Assembly: GCF_004000765.1 (NCBI RefSeq)
Contig: NZ_BILW01000003.1
Coordinates: forward strand, 248,001 to 312,000
Source: Paenibacillus chondroitinus NBRC 15376
GTDB lineage: Bacteria > Bacillota > Bacilli > Paenibacillales > NBRC-103111
DNA length: 64,000 bases
Reading direction: 5' to 3'
The notes under the pieces were generated by a model. It ran no database searches and was not told the DNA's origin. It saw only the letters and a program-made list of their open reading frames with translations. This document shows, piece after piece, positions 45,440-54,938 of this stretch (position 1 is its first letter; each line of letters opens with the position of its first letter). Position numbers and translations under genes: made by a program.

Positions 45440-46477
45440 TTATTGTTCAATAGCAATATATTCAGCAATTTGCACAGCATTCCAAGCAGCGCCTTTGAGC
45501 AGGTTGTCAGAAACAATCCACATATTCAGTGCTTTTGGGTTGCTCAAATCGCGGCGCACGCGTCCAACAAAAGTTTCCAGCTTGCCCGCTGCATCTGTTG
45601 CTAGTGGATATTGCTGCTCAGCCGGGTTGTCAACTAACACGATACCAGGAGCATTCGCTAGCAATGTTTTCACTTCTTCTACGTCGAAATCTTCCTTCAA
45701 TTCCACGTAAACGGACTCTGAATGTCCATACACAACAGGGATGCGCACACAAGTGGCAGTCACTTCAATGGACTCGTCACCCATAATTTTTTTCGTTTCA
45801 AGAATCATTTTCATCTCTTCATTGGTAAATCCATTGTCGAGAAACTTGTCGATTTGAGGAATTGCATTAAATGCGATTTGGTGTTTCACCGGCAAAGAAC
45901 CCACTGGCAAAATGTCCGGATTCGCATCATTACCTGCAAGTACCTCTTGCGATTGTCTCAACATTTCATGAATCGCTTTCGCGCCCGCTCCAGAAACAGC
46001 TTGATACGTCGATACGATGATGCGGGAAATACCGTAACGATCGTATAAAGGCTTCAGGGTTGCAACCATCTGAATCGTGGAACAGTTCGGATTTGCAATG
46101 ATACCTTTGTGCTCGTTGATCTTGTCAACATTCACTTCTGGGACAACCAGAGGTGTGTCTGGATCCATACGGTAGGCACTTGTGTTATCAATACAAATGG
46201 CACCTGCATTCACCGCGTGCGGAGCTAACGCTTTAGTCACGTCGCCGCCAGCGCTAAACAAGGCAATATCTACACCCTCAAAGCTGTCAGGGGTAGCTTC
46301 TTGAACCGTTACATCTTGACCTTTGAAAGAGATCTTGACACCCGCTGAGCGAGCGGAAGAAAGCAATTTTAATTCCTTGATGGGGAAATTCCGTTGTTCT
46401 AATAGACGGATGATTTGTTCACCTACTGCGCCTGTTGCTCCGACGACTGCAATGTTGAAAAGCTTCTGGTTGGACAT
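45440..46477 (-). CDS. asd: Aspartate-semialdehyde dehydrogenase
   Basis: Asd reduces aspartyl phosphate to the semialdehyde with NADPH. The 345-residue protein has the nucleotide-binding GATGAVGE near residue 14, the catalytic Cys132 (NPNCSTIQM) and a histidine in the HQIAFN region. ATG 46477 has GGGGAG ten bases upstream; an in-frame TTG 21 bases earlier is less likely. It is the third gene of the dipicolinate/dap unit. Confidence 0.97.
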   Translation of the reverse strand: MSNQKLFNIAVVGATGAVGEQIIRLLEQRNFPIKELKLLSSARSAGVKISFKGQDVTVQEATPDSFEGVDIALFSAGGDVTKALAPHAVNAGAICIDNTSAYRMDPDTPLVVPEVNVDKINEHKGIIANPNCSTIQMVATLKPLYDRYGISRIIVSTYQAVSGAGAKAIHEMLRQSQEVLAGNDANPDILPVGSLPVKHQIAFNAIPQIDKFLDNGFTNEEMKMILETKKIMGDESIEVTATCVRIPVVYGHSESVYVELKEDFDVEEVKTLLANAPGIVLVDNPAEQQYPLATDAAGKLETFVGRVRRDLSNPKALNMWIVSDNLLKGAAWNAVQIAEYIAIEQ

Positions 46478-46513
46478 GAGCTGGTCTCTCCCCTTCAAGA
46501 TTTATATATGAAA

Positions 46514-47107
46514 TTAGTACTGAAATCTCTCAATAATCATGGGTTGCAATTGCTTGCCATCCAACGCAGACTCACAAGCTTCCATAATCAAGTCCATGCG
46601 AGCCACCAACGAATTTGGCTTAGCTCCAGGTGCATCTTGACCAAAAGGAACAAAATAAATGTTCTTCGTAATCAGAAGCTTAGCGATATTCATCGCATTC
46701 AAACCCAGTCCGTCATTGGTAGAAATAGCTAAAACAAGCGGACGTAAGTTCCGCATTTGCGCTTTGGCAGCCATAAGTACAGGACTTTCTGTCATCGCAT
46801 TTGCTAGCTTACTAGTTGTATTTCCTGTGCACGGCGCAATAACCATCACATCAAGCAGCTTGGATGGACCTAGTGGTTCTGCATCTACAATTGTCGAAAT
46901 GATGTTGTTGCCTGTTATGTCCTTTAACTGCTGCTGCCAATCTGCCGATTTCCCGAAACGTGTGTCCGTTGTCATGATCGTATTGGATACAATCGGAATG
47001 ACGCGTGCACCAGCATCTACAAATCTCTGAATTTGAGGCATTACCTCTTCCAGCGTACAGTGAGAACCGGTTAACGCGTAACCGACTGTTTTCCCTTGCC
47101 AATTCAT
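46514..47107 (-). CDS. dpaB: Dipicolinate synthase subunit B
   Basis: DpaB (SpoVFB) is a flavoprotein-like subunit with a Rossmann-type flavodoxin fold. The 197-residue protein contains GYALTGSHCTLEEV at the N-terminus, VIAPCTGNTTSKLANAMT near 93 and ALAISTNDGLG near 128, matching the family. With DpaA it oxidises the DapA product to dipicolinic acid in the mother cell. Its start overlaps the dpaA stop by four bases. Confidence 0.96.
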   Translation of the reverse strand: MNWQGKTVGYALTGSHCTLEEVMPQIQRFVDAGARVIPIVSNTIMTTDTRFGKSADWQQQLKDITGNNIISTIVDAEPLGPSKLLDVMVIAPCTGNTTSKLANAMTESPVLMAAKAQMRNLRPLVLAISTNDGLGLNAMNIAKLLITKNIYFVPFGQDAPGAKPNSLVARMDLIMEACESALDGKQLQPMIIERFQY

Positions 47108-48003
47108 TCCACATCGCTCCTGTCTCTGAAGTCTTCCTCGATCAGCTGACTTAGTGTGTTTGCCATGATGCGGCCAGCTGTTTTGGGGGCGACGATGCCA
47201 GGTAATCCGGGCGCAAGCATCGCTTTGACACCTCTTCTCTCGGCAAATCGGAAGTCCGTTCCACCGGGTTTAGAAGCCAAATCGATGATCAGCGCGCGAT
47301 GTGGGATATTGGTAATAACTTGCGCTGTGACTATCATAGTCGGAATTGTGTTAAAAAGCAAGTCAATATTCCCCACTTCCGGATACAGATCTTTCGTGTA
47401 AAAAGGCTGAAAACCCATCTCCCACGCCCTTGCGAAATGCTCTGGTTTCCTTACCCCTACCTTAACGGTAGCCCCTAAACCTTGCAGTGTTTTGGCCATG
47501 GTGAAACCCGTACGACCAAAACCCAAAACCATACATACAGAACCATGAATCGTAATATCCGTGTTCTGTATCGCCATCATCAGCGCGCCTTCAGCAGTTG
47601 GAATGGAGTTGTATATCGCGACATCGTCCCGATCAAATAACTCTACAACGCCTATTCCATGTGCGGCACAAAGATTTTTCAAATAACTTTTGGCCATTCC
47701 CGTGTATACCTTGGCATGCTTCGGCAGCGAAGAAATATGAGCGTCCGTCAATCTCAACTCTTCGCTTGAAAAGATAGATTCCACTTGTCCGGAATCATCC
47801 GTACCTACAGCCGGCAAAATTAGAACATCAATCGTTTGAAGCAGCACGGGATCTAGTTTCGCATTGGAAACACTGCTGAATTGCCTCCCGAGATTGTCAA
47901 AACCGAATAATGTTACTGATGCGTCAAGCTCGGTAAATTTCTGAATTACTTCTAGCTGCCGGGCGTCTCCACCCATGAAAGCAACCGAAATCCCAGTAAG
48001 CAT
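47104..48003 (-). CDS. dpaA: Dipicolinate synthase subunit A
   Basis: DpaA (SpoVFA) is the NAD(P)-binding subunit. The 299-residue protein has a nucleotide-binding GFGRTGFTMAKTL near 160 and GGDARQLEVIQ near the N-terminus. ATG 48001-48003 has AAAGGGG about ten bases upstream; the longer frame would reach across the promoter. A sigma-K promoter is at 48043-48073. It is the first gene of a five-gene unit that makes dipicolinic acid from aspartate, which gives spores their heat resistance. Confidence 0.96.
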   Translation of the reverse strand: MLTGISVAFMGGDARQLEVIQKFTELDASVTLFGFDNLGRQFSSVSNAKLDPVLLQTIDVLILPAVGTDDSGQVESIFSSEELRLTDAHISSLPKHAKVYTGMAKSYLKNLCAAHGIGVVELFDRDDVAIYNSIPTAEGALMMAIQNTDITIHGSVCMVLGFGRTGFTMAKTLQGLGATVKVGVRKPEHFARAWEMGFQPFYTKDLYPEVGNIDLLFNTIPTMIVTAQVITNIPHRALIIDLASKPGGTDFRFAERRGVKAMLAPGLPGIVAPKTAGRIMANTLSQLIEEDFRDRSDVE

Positions 48004-48042
48004 TCTTTGCTTACACCCCTTTCTCGGTCCGTTTCGATACGT

Positions 48043-48073
48043 TATAGTATGCGTTCGCCTAAGGATGGGTGCC
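48043..48073 (-). promoter_or_regulatory. Sigma-K-type promoter for the dpaA operon
   Basis: GGCACC, 16 bases, CATACTATA on the minus strand matches the sigma-K consensus (AC core, N16, CATAnnnTA). It lies between the dut terminator and the dpaA start, about 40 bases upstream of it. Confidence 0.8.
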
Positions 48074-48087
48074 ACTGCTTTTTGAAA

Positions 48088-48118
48088 CAAAAAAAGAACC
48101 CCTATACAGAGGTTCTTT
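48088..48118 (-). terminator. Terminator after dut
   Basis: AAAGAACC and GGTTCTTT pair around a loop, followed by TTTTG on the minus strand. Confidence 0.8.
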
Positions 48119-48128
48119 CTACTACTTA

Positions 48129-48584
48129 TTATCGTCCTGTGTGACCAAACCCGCCGGAGCCCCGCTCCGTTTCCGTCAGCTCATTAACTTCCACTAAATC
48201 AATCTGTGGTACCAGTTGAAATACCATCTGGGCAATGCGCTCGTTGCGCCCAATCGTGAAAGCTTCCTGTCCAAGATTGATCAACAACACCTTCACTTCA
48301 CCACGATAATCAGCATCGATTGTTCCTGGAGAATTTAGTGTCGTAATGCCATATTTGAAAGCTAATCCGCTTCGTGGCCGGATCTGTGCTTCAAGTTCAG
48401 GCGGCATGCTCAGTGCGAATCCAGTGGGAATAAGCCGACGCTCACCCGGAGCAAGAATAACAGGTTCGCTTACAGCAGCATGAAGGTCAAATCCGCTTGC
48501 GGCTGCAGACATTTTCTGTGGCAAGAGAATATCTTCCTGCCCGGAAACACGTTTTATTTGGACATCAAACTTAGAGAGAGACAA
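48129..48584 (-). CDS. dut: dUTP diphosphatase
   Basis: Dut hydrolyses dUTP to dUMP, keeping uracil out of DNA. The 151-residue trimeric-type enzyme has its motifs in order: GFDLHAA, RPRSGLAFKYGI, GTIDADYRGE, GRNERIAQMV and the C-terminal RGSGGFGHTGR. TTG 48582-48584 is chosen because AGGAGG lies seven bases upstream; the longer frame overlaps mlpA much further. It occupies the slot held by ymxH in Bacillus and overlaps the end of mlpA by 14 bases. Confidence 0.95.
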   Translation of the reverse strand: MSLSKFDVQIKRVSGQEDILLPQKMSAAASGFDLHAAVSEPVILAPGERRLIPTGFALSMPPELEAQIRPRSGLAFKYGITTLNSPGTIDADYRGEVKVLLINLGQEAFTIGRNERIAQMVFQLVPQIDLVEVNELTETERGSGGFGHTGR

Positions 48585-49827
48585 GCTGATCCCTCCTGAA
48601 GCTGCTAATGACATCATCGGAATTCCCAACCATAGACAGAGCGAAAGGTGTTGAGAATAATGTTTTGGTTAAAGCTTGAATGTGCTCCATTTGTACGCTG
48701 TCAATGCGTTGAAGCATTTCGTCCAGGCTGTAGTGCTTGCCGGTCATCAACTCATTTTTCCCAAAACGGTTCATACGGCTGCTCGTACTCTCAAGACTAA
48801 GAATCAAGCTGCCCTTCAACTGTTCTTTCCCTTTTTTCAACTCGGATTCCAGCATCCCTTTTACGGCAATATCATGCAGCAGCTCCATCGTAACCTTCAA
48901 GACTTCTTCTGTTTGTTTAGGTGCTGTGCCTGTATAGATCGTAAACATACCACTATCGATGTGGGAAGAATGGTACGAATACACCGAGTAAGCTAAGCCG
49001 CGCTTCTCACGGATTTCTTGAAATAGCCTGGAACTCATGCCACCGCCGATCGCGTTATTGAGCAGCACCATAGGGTACAGGTTTTCCTCTTGTAAGGAGA
49101 GACCTGGCAGTGAGAGACAGATATGATTTTGCTCTGTTTTCTTAGCATGGAAAATCAATTCTCCAAGGAAATCCGGTGCATCATAGCTCGTTTCTGCTCC
49201 TGTTAGTGCGAATCCACCAAAATGCTTCTCAATCAATTCACGAACACTGTCATCAATATTGCCCGCAATGCTGAGCACGGTATTCTCCGTATTATAATGT
49301 TTCTTCATATAATTACGAAGATCATCGGACTGCATTTTGGATAAATTCTCCGCCGTCCCGAGAATCGTATAACCTAATGGATGAGTCCCATAAGAAGCTT
49401 TCGCTAATAAATCATGGACCAAGTCGTCAGGTGTATCTTCATACATCGAGATCTCTTCATAAATGACTCCCTTTTCTTTCTCCAGCTCCCCTTCATCAAA
49501 GGAAGAATGGAAGAACATGTCGGAAAGTACATCCATCGCTAGCGGCAAATGCTCATCGAGTACTTTGGCATAATAGCAAGTGTACTCTTTGGAGGTAAAT
49601 GCATTGACATTCCCGCCAATTCCGTCAAATATCTCTGCGATATCTTTTGCTGAATGGCGCTCCGTCCCCTTGAACAGCATGTGTTCAATAAAGTGTGAGA
49701 TGCCGTTTTGTTCTTGAGACTCATTACGTGAGCCAGTCTTTACCCAAATTCCGAACGTGACCGATCGAAAAGTAGGTATTTGTTCCATAACCACTCTCAA
49801 GCCATTATGTAAGCGATATTTGATCAC
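48571..49827 (-). CDS. mlpA: M16 family metalloprotease MlpA
   Basis: The 418-residue protease has the inverted zinc motif HFIEH (His45, Glu48, His49) and a downstream zinc glutamate within ELEKEKGVIYEEISM (about 115-130). It resembles Bacillus MlpA (YmxG) and the catalytic subunit of mitochondrial processing peptidase. The GTG start at 49827 follows GGAGGAAAC. It lies between ylxY and dut in the pnp region, as in Bacillus. Its substrate is unknown. Confidence 0.94.
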   Translation of the reverse strand: MIKYRLHNGLRVVMEQIPTFRSVTFGIWVKTGSRNESQEQNGISHFIEHMLFKGTERHSAKDIAEIFDGIGGNVNAFTSKEYTCYYAKVLDEHLPLAMDVLSDMFFHSSFDEGELEKEKGVIYEEISMYEDTPDDLVHDLLAKASYGTHPLGYTILGTAENLSKMQSDDLRNYMKKHYNTENTVLSIAGNIDDSVRELIEKHFGGFALTGAETSYDAPDFLGELIFHAKKTEQNHICLSLPGLSLQEENLYPMVLLNNAIGGGMSSRLFQEIREKRGLAYSVYSYHSSHIDSGMFTIYTGTAPKQTEEVLKVTMELLHDIAVKGMLESELKKGKEQLKGSLILSLESTSSRMNRFGKNELMTGKHYSLDEMLQRIDSVQMEHIQALTKTLFSTPFALSMVGNSDDVISSFRRDQLVSL

Positions 49828-49933
49828 TACGTTTCCTCCTCAAAATGAAGCCCGTAAAGTCCCATTTCCAAATTATACTTCCTCAGTCTAACAAAAATGT
49901 GCGAGCGACTCAACTTTGCAAGTTGGCCGCCAC

Positions 49934-50989
49934 TCAGTTGACTATTTGGTTCGGATCTTCGACCCGTTTGGAGGAAAGCAATTCCGTTACCGTACCCATG
50001 GTTAATCCCTTATTTTTAATCATTCGGATCATCCCTGGCAGTGCGTCTCTGGAAGAAGGCGTTGGATGCATCAGAATAAGCGTGCCTGGCTCAACACTGG
50101 TGGAAAGCCGCTGCAGAATGCGATCTGCTCCGGGATTTTTCCAATCAATCGTATCAAAAGTCCATAATACCGTCTTTAGTTTAAACTCGGCCGCTACCTG
50201 AACCGTTTCTTGGTTAAAATACCCCGAAGGCGGGGCAAATAGTGTGTTATTCACGCCTAACTGCTGCTTCAGCAACTGCTCCGTTTTGGAGATTTCCTCC
50301 ACAGCCTTACTTCGGCTGACGTTCCTCATATCCTTATGGGAATAAGCATGATTGGACAATTCATGACCTGCATTCTGGATCGTTTTCGCCATCTCAACAT
50401 TTTTATTCAACCAAGAGCCATCGAGGAAAAATGTAGCGTGAACGTTTTCTTTGCGCAGCGTCTCCAAAATGCTCGGCAAATACTCATTCCCCCAAGCAAC
50501 ATTGATCATAAATGAGACCATAGGCTTTTTGGGATTGCCTTTATAGATGGGGTTTGGTCCCAGATCATCCAACTGGATACTAGGAGGAACTTCTTTCATG
50601 ATGTAATTGATTTTGCCGGGTGTCAACTTGTGCTGAGCTAGTTTAAGCGTTTCAGGAATATCGACTTCGAGACCGTTATAACCAGGAATTGCTTTCCACA
50701 CTGAATCTAATTTCGCATTGATCGGAGCAATTCTACGTTTTTCCGCCTCTTGTGTAATTGTATCTAATAAATTATTGCTTTTAGACGGAGTCGATTGAAT
50801 TGGACCAGCAGCCGGCTCCATTGCAAAAACCGGAAGCGCTTCTTCGTCCTCCCAATCGGTCCCGAATACATAGGGACTTTGTCCACTTTTCACGGACTGA
50901 ATATAAGCACCCACATTAGGGATAGTATCTAAGGCAAGCATAATCATAGCAAAAAAACTTCCAAGTAGAAGCCATTTCTTGTAGCGCAT
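49934..50989 (-). CDS. ylxY: YlxY-like polysaccharide deacetylase family protein
   Basis: The 351-residue protein has an N-terminal membrane helix or signal (about 6-26) and a C-terminal NodB domain (about 155-345). It keeps HxxxH (HAYSH) but where active deacetylases have a TFDD-type motif it has SFMINVAWG, so the catalytic aspartate pair is missing and activity is doubtful. The YlxY family sits next to pnp and mlpA in Bacillus too. ATG 50989 follows GGGGGA. It is likely exported and attached to the membrane. Confidence 0.88.
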   Translation of the reverse strand: MRYKKWLLLGSFFAMIMLALDTIPNVGAYIQSVKSGQSPYVFGTDWEDEEALPVFAMEPAAGPIQSTPSKSNNLLDTITQEAEKRRIAPINAKLDSVWKAIPGYNGLEVDIPETLKLAQHKLTPGKINYIMKEVPPSIQLDDLGPNPIYKGNPKKPMVSFMINVAWGNEYLPSILETLRKENVHATFFLDGSWLNKNVEMAKTIQNAGHELSNHAYSHKDMRNVSRSKAVEEISKTEQLLKQQLGVNNTLFAPPSGYFNQETVQVAAEFKLKTVLWTFDTIDWKNPGADRILQRLSTSVEPGTLILMHPTPSSRDALPGMIRMIKNKGLTMGTVTELLSSKRVEDPNQIVN

Positions 50990-51123
50990 AGACCGGTCCC
51001 CCTTCTCCTCATGTCCTGAGTGTATGCAGAAAGGGACAAGAGTAGAACCGGGCATGTCCTGTCTTATGAAATAGCAAAAAAGAGACAGATTCATCTGACT
51101 CTTTATCCATAACTTCATCTATG

Positions 51124-51179
51124 AAAAAGGGACTTCACAAGTCACTCGGCTCTAGGTTTGAGCCGGGACTTGCGAAGTT
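51124..51179 (-). terminator. Terminator overlapping the pnp stop codon
   Basis: ACTTCGCAAGTC with CGGCTC pairs with GAGCCG and GACTTGTGAAGT (small mismatches), followed by CCCTTTTTC. The pnp stop codon lies in the loop. Confidence 0.8.
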
Positions 51180-53254
51180 AATGTAGCTTTGCGAGAAAGG
51201 TTTACTCTTCCTTGCTGGTCAATTTCCGTTACTTTGACAGTGATTTGATCGCCAACGTTAACGACATCTTCCACTTTCGCGACGCGCTCTGTGGAGATTT
51301 GAGAAATATGAACCAGACCTTCTTTACCTGGCAGGATCTCAACGAAAGCTCCGAATTTCTCAACGCGTTTTACAGTACCAAGATACGTTTCACCGACGAT
51401 AACCTCACGCACAATACCTTCAATAATGGAACGTGCTTTTTCGTTCATGGCTTGATTCGAGGAAGCAATGAACACACGGCCATCTTGCTCGATATCAATT
51501 TTCACGCCAGTTTCTTCGATAATCTTGTTGATGATTTTACCGCCTGCTCCGATGACATCACGGATTTTGTCAGGATTGATGTTCATGGTCAAGATTTTCG
51601 GCGCATATTCGGAAAGAGTTTTCTTCGGTTCCGAAATGCGTGAAACCATTTTGCCTAAAATGTGCAAACGGCCTTCTTTGGCTTGCTGCAAAGACTGCTG
51701 CAGGATGCTGCGATCGATACCATCGATTTTGATATCCATTTGAAGCGCTGTAATCCCTTCAGCTGTACCCGCAACCTTGAAGTCCATATCGCCAAGATGA
51801 TCTTCCATCCCTTGAATATCGGACAAAATGGAGAAATGGTCTCCGTCTTTAATCAGACCCATCGCAATACCAGCAACCGGTGCTTTAATTGGAACCCCAG
51901 CGTCCATAAGCGCTAATGTACTTGCGCAAATACTCGCTTGGGATGTGGATCCGTTGGATTCAAGGACCTCAGATACAAGACGAATCGTGTAAGGGAAATC
52001 GGTTTCGTTAGGAATGATCGGCTCTAAAGCTCTCTCCCCAAGCGCACCATGTCCAATTTCACGACGACCCGGCGGACGAAGCGGTCTTGCTTCACCTACG
52101 GAGAACGGAGGGAAATTATAGTGATGCATGAAGCGTTTCGTTTCTGTCAGATCCAAGCCGTCTAGAATTTGAACATCGCCTAATGCGCCCAATGTACAAA
52201 CACTTAATGCTTGCGTTTGTCCACGTGTGAACAAGCCTGATCCGTGCGTACGCGGCAGCAAGTCAATATCGCAATCAATCGCGCGAATTTCTTCCAATTT
52301 ACGTCCATCCGGTCTAACTTTATCATGCGTAATCAAACGGCGAACTTCTTCTTTGACGATATCATAAAGAGTTTCTTTCACATCGCCTAACAACTCAGGT
52401 GTTTCCGCATACAAAGCTGTAAAATGTTCTACCGCTTCAGCGTTCACAACGTCAATTGCTTCTTGTCTTGCATGTTTTTCGGAGATTTTGATGGCATCGA
52501 CTAATCTAGCCTGCGCGAAGTCACGAACGGCTTTGCTTACATCAGCATCAACCGCATGGAGTTTCACTTCCATTTTCGGCTTGCCTGCGATTTCAACCAA
52601 TTCTTCAATAACAGCAACAATTTTGCGGATTTCATCATGACCGTACATGATCGCTTCGAGCACGACGTCCTCGGATACTTCGTTGGCGCCTGCTTCAACC
52701 ATCATGATTGCGTCTTTTGTTCCTGCAACAGTTAAATGAAGATCACTTTTCTCCGCAATTTCACCCGTTGGGTTGATTACGAATTGACCATCCACACGTC
52801 CAACAATGACACCACCAACAGGACCGTTGAAAGGAACATCCGAAATTGCCAGCGCTGCGGAAGTACCGATCATTGCCGCGATTTCCGGTGGACACTCTTG
52901 ATCCACGCTCATCACCATGGACACGATTTGAACATCGTTACGGAAGCCTTCCGGGAAAAGCGGACGAATCGGACGATCCGTCAAACGGCTAGCAAGAATT
53001 GCCTTTTCACTCGGGCGACCTTCACGCTTAATAAATCCGCCTGGAATCTTACCTACGGAATATAGTCTTTCTTCATAATTGACAGTCAACGGGAAAAAAT
53101 CCAGGTCTTTCGGTCCGCTGGATGCTGTAACTGTACTTAGCACAACCGTGTCACCATAGCGAACGGTAACTGCTGCATTGGCTTGTTTGGCAAGTCGGCC
53201 CGTTTCAAGAATGAACGGTTTACCGCCAAGTTCCATTTGTACCCTTTTCTCCAT
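51152..53254 (-). CDS. pnp: Polyribonucleotide nucleotidyltransferase
   Basis: PNPase degrades RNA 3' to 5' by phosphorolysis. The 700-residue protein has two RNase PH domains (about 10-230 and 315-540), a KH domain (about 555-615, [15 protein letters not shown]) and an S1 domain (about 620-692). GGAGG precedes ATG 53254. It follows rpsO, which ends at a large terminator hairpin, and precedes ylxY, as in Bacillus. Confidence 0.98.
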   Translation of the reverse strand: MEKRVQMELGGKPFILETGRLAKQANAAVTVRYGDTVVLSTVTASSGPKDLDFFPLTVNYEERLYSVGKIPGGFIKREGRPSEKAILASRLTDRPIRPLFPEGFRNDVQIVSMVMSVDQECPPEIAAMIGTSAALAISDVPFNGPVGGVIVGRVDGQFVINPTGEIAEKSDLHLTVAGTKDAIMMVEAGANEVSEDVVLEAIMYGHDEIRKIVAVIEELVEIAGKPKMEVKLHAVDADVSKAVRDFAQARLVDAIKISEKHARQEAIDVVNAEAVEHFTALYAETPELLGDVKETLYDIVKEEVRRLITHDKVRPDGRKLEEIRAIDCDIDLLPRTHGSGLFTRGQTQALSVCTLGALGDVQILDGLDLTETKRFMHHYNFPPFSVGEARPLRPPGRREIGHGALGERALEPIIPNETDFPYTIRLVSEVLESNGSTSQASICASTLALMDAGVPIKAPVAGIAMGLIKDGDHFSILSDIQGMEDHLGDMDFKVAGTAEGITALQMDIKIDGIDRSILQQSLQQAKEGRLHILGKMVSRISEPKKTLSEYAPKILTMNINPDKIRDVIGAGGKIINKIIEETGVKIDIEQDGRVFIASSNQAMNEKARSIIEGIVREVIVGETYLGTVKRVEKFGAFVEILPGKEGLVHISQISTERVAKVEDVVNVGDQITVKVTEIDQQGRVNLSRKATLTSQVPAQT

Positions 53255-53432
53255 AAAATCCTCCTAAGGAAATTTCTTATTTATTATGTGTCTTGATACG
53301 CATTCACAGAAAAGGAGGTTAATACCTCAAACCTTTGACTCCGTATGTATCCAAAAACCTGCCTAGCACCTGAGTCATCCTCTAATTCTGCGTAGTGTCT
53401 AGTATTTCCTTCTTTTTCCGTTTTAAAAATAC

Positions 53433-53504
53433 AAGAAAAAGCAACCTCGTTGCCACTCTCTGCGCAAGCTTTATCAAGCCCAGCAAAGGAGCAACAGGTT
53501 GCTT
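53433..53504 (-). terminator. Terminator after rpsO
   Basis: AAGCAACCT and AGGTTGCTT, with inner TTGC/GCAA pairing, close a large loop and are followed by TTTCTTG on the minus strand, between rpsO and pnp. Confidence 0.7.
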
Positions 53505-53517
53505 CTCATTGTCGGTT

Positions 53518-53787
53518 TTATCGACGCAAACCAAGCTTCTCGATCAAAGCACTATAACGGCTTACATCTTTGTTCTTCACGTAAGCAAGAAGCTTACGGC
53601 GTTGTCCAACCATTTTAAGCAAACCACGACGGGAGTGGTGATCTTTCTTGTGTGTACGAAGGTGGTTCGTAAGGTTTACAATGTTCTCAGTAAGGATTGC
53701 TACTTGTACCTCAGGTGAACCTGTGTCGGTATCGTGTACCTTGTGAGTTTGAATCAGTTGTGTTTTGCGCTCTTGTGTTAATGCCAT
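53518..53787 (-). CDS. rpsO: Ribosomal protein S15
   Basis: The 89-residue protein is a standard S15 ([36 protein letters not shown]), which binds the 16S rRNA three-way junction in the 30S subunit. AGGAG precedes ATG 53787. A promoter and a structured leader of about 110 bases lie upstream. Confidence 0.98.
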   Translation of the reverse strand: MALTQERKTQLIQTHKVHDTDTGSPEVQVAILTENIVNLTNHLRTHKKDHHSRRGLLKMVGQRRKLLAYVKNKDVSRYSALIEKLGLRR

Positions 53788-53821
53788 GATTGTTCATCTC
53801 CTAAATTCTATTGTATCCCCA

Positions 53822-53862
53822 TAAGCCTAGAAATCGCCGATGATAGCGTCTATCCAAGCTTA
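53822..53862 (-). promoter_or_regulatory. Structured rpsO leader, candidate S15 autoregulatory site
   Basis: In the leader mRNA TAAGC pairs with GCTTA around a perfect GATAG-ACG-CTATC hairpin, and a GCC-rich helix lies further 5'. S15 is known to repress its own mRNA by binding junction structures in other bacteria; here the link is inference. Confidence 0.35.
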
Positions 53863-53902
53863 GGTTCATGCCAAGGGAATTGTCCTTTGGGCAACGTTAA
53901 TC

Positions 53903-53932
53903 AGTATACCATAATCTCATAGTAGAAGTAAA
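53903..53932 (-). promoter_or_regulatory. Sigma-A-like promoter for rpsO
   Basis: TTTACT, 18 bases, TATACT with a TGG extension on the minus strand, about 115 bases before the start codon. Confidence 0.55.
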
Positions 53933-53950
53933 TGTTTGATTCGGTAGGAT

Positions 53951-54889
53951 CTATTCTAATTTATTTTTTGCAGCTTCCGCATCCACCTTGATCTGCGTAA
54001 TCAGCTCGTCAATAGACGAGAATTTACGCTCGGGACGAAGGAAAGCAATGAGTTCAACCTTCATTTGTTCGCCATAAATTTGCTCGGAAAAGTCAAATAA
54101 ATGAGCTTCAAAAGATGGCTTCAACTCTCCAGTAGCAAAAGTCGGCTTTACGCCTATGTTCATGACGCCTTTATAGGTTTCCCCTTTGATTGAAGCTTTA
54201 ATCGCATACACACCATTTGTAGGAACAACATAGGTCTCGTCCAATTGAAGATTAGCTGTTGGAAACCCTAGTTGTCTTCCTCGCTTCTCTCCATCTATCA
54301 CGATGCCGCTAATGCTGTAGGGACGGCCAAGAAGTCTAGTAACTGTGTCAATATCCCCTTGTTGCAACGATTCACGAATGAGTGTAGAACTAACTTTTTC
54401 GCCGTCCATTTGAAAAGGTCTCACCACTTCTACAGAAAATTTCCCGTGACTCAATTCGCAAAGCGAATCCGGGTTGCCTTTGCCTTGATAGCCGAAAGTA
54501 AAATCAAAACCGCAAATGACGCTGTTCACACCTAGCCGATCCAAGACTTGATCCACGAATAGTTCCGGTGACAATCGCATTAGCGAAGCGTCGAAGGTCA
54601 CAATATAAGTATGATTGACGCCCAGCGAGGCAAATATCTCCATCTTCTCTTTCATCGGCGTCAAAAGATCAATGTATTTATCCTGCCCCATTACCGATCT
54701 AGGATGCGGGTGGAAAGTCATGATGGCTGTCGGAAGATTCAGCTTTTTAGCAGTAAGCAAAGCTCGTCCAATGACCTCTCGGTGTCCAAGATGAACACCA
54801 TCAAAATCACCTATAGCTACTACCTGCTCTCCGACAAAAACGCTCGGAGTATCAAAATCAATGGGATATGATATTGGTATTATTTGCAT
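53951..54889 (-). CDS. ribF: Bifunctional riboflavin kinase/FAD synthetase
   Basis: RibF turns riboflavin into FMN and then FAD. The 312-residue protein has an N-terminal nucleotidyltransferase domain (about 15-180, AIGDFDGVHLGHREV and TFHPHPRSVMG) and a C-terminal flavokinase domain (about 185-310, GRQLGFPTANL). The ribosome binding site of the ATG start at 54889 is weak. It lies between truB and rpsO, as in Bacillus ribC. No FMN riboswitch is seen. Confidence 0.97.
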   Translation of the reverse strand: MQIIPISYPIDFDTPSVFVGEQVVAIGDFDGVHLGHREVIGRALLTAKKLNLPTAIMTFHPHPRSVMGQDKYIDLLTPMKEKMEIFASLGVNHTYIVTFDASLMRLSPELFVDQVLDRLGVNSVICGFDFTFGYQGKGNPDSLCELSHGKFSVEVVRPFQMDGEKVSSTLIRESLQQGDIDTVTRLLGRPYSISGIVIDGEKRGRQLGFPTANLQLDETYVVPTNGVYAIKASIKGETYKGVMNIGVKPTFATGELKPSFEAHLFDFSEQIYGEQMKVELIAFLRPERKFSSIDELITQIKVDAEAAKNKLE

Positions 54890-54938
54890 ATAAGTTCAAT
54901 TCACCTATCCATTTCAACCTGTCCCTGCTTGTAATGGG

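Noticed and set aside
54890..54938. FMN riboswitch before ribF
   Set aside because: The gap to truB is too short for an RFN element.
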